Part shown: piece after piece, positions 63,987 to 64,000 of the stretch
Layout of the letters: the number at the start of each line of letters is the position of its first letter
How positions within the stretch are numbered: the stretch's first letter is position 1
DNA from: Palaemon carinicauda
Taxonomy: Eukaryota > Arthropoda > Malacostraca > Decapoda > Palaemonidae
Assembly: GCF_036898095.1 (NCBI RefSeq)
Contig: NC_090729.1
Span: 74,742,416 to 74,806,415 of the forward strand
Length of the DNA: 64,000 nt
Direction of reading: 5' to 3'
Made by a program: the position numbers and the translations under genes
Notes under the pieces: model-generated
The model's database searches: none
The model's input: the letters and a program-made list of their open reading frames with translations, nothing else
What the model was told of the DNA's origin: nothing

Positions 63987-64000
63987 ACTACTATATACAG

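Overview
The window looks like genomic DNA from a decapod crustacean (shrimp or crayfish-like). Three conserved exons of one host gene, the proteasome subunit alpha type-6 (PSMA6), lie on the + strand at 34137-34218, 40350-40505 and 50951-51086. Nearly everything else is transposable element: DIRS1-type tyrosine-recombinase retrotransposons, Tigger/pogo DNA transposons, piggyBac-like elements with TTAA duplications, LINE remnants, and long (GA)n/(CT)n microsatellites. DIRS1-like elements are known to be common in decapods. No bacterial or operon-like organisation is present.

Layout. 1-2262: AT-rich dispersed repeat with embedded microsatellites and a piggyBac-like MITE. 2263-11702: DIRS element I, interrupted by a second copy of that MITE and a complete but frameshifted Tigger transposon. 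12012-13093: fragment of DIRS family A (copy A1). 13251-17598: 5'-truncated DIRS family C with the best-preserved reverse transcriptase. 17599-33950: a CR1-like LINE split by DIRS copy A2, whose internal complementary region is itself split by DIRS element III (26585-33254), giving three nesting levels. Then come PSMA6 exon a, a LINE tail, DIRS family D (36770-40233), PSMA6 exon b, a minus-strand LINE RT remnant, DIRS copy A4 (43245-50944) carrying a 5S rRNA copy, and PSMA6 exon c. 52073-53335: DIRS family E. 53372-63986: Tigger-type elements with nested piggyBac-like elements.

How the parts relate. The DIRS copies share one plan: left inverted terminal repeat, Gag with a Cys-rich N-terminus, a tandem array, a basic Gag tail, RT, RNase H, a methyltransferase-like 'DLFAT...PPF' domain, tyrosine recombinase, internal complementary region, right inverted repeat. 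All copies here are broken, several exactly at recombinase catalytic residues. Two lineages can be told apart by their termini: A/C/D/E and I/III.

Most notable observations. (1) Copy A4 ends about 6 bp upstream of the PSMA6 exon c splice acceptor, so the branch-point and pyrimidine context of that intron now comes from the transposon. (2) Independent DIRS families each carry, in the Gag region, a tandem array whose unit contains a short perfect inverted repeat, in family D with TTCG loops. The arrays differ in sequence and period but share this hairpin design, and no function for it is known to me. (3) A near-complete 5S rRNA sequence sits inside the RT/RNase H region of A4. The first 57 or so codons and the last 64 or so codons of PSMA6 were not found.
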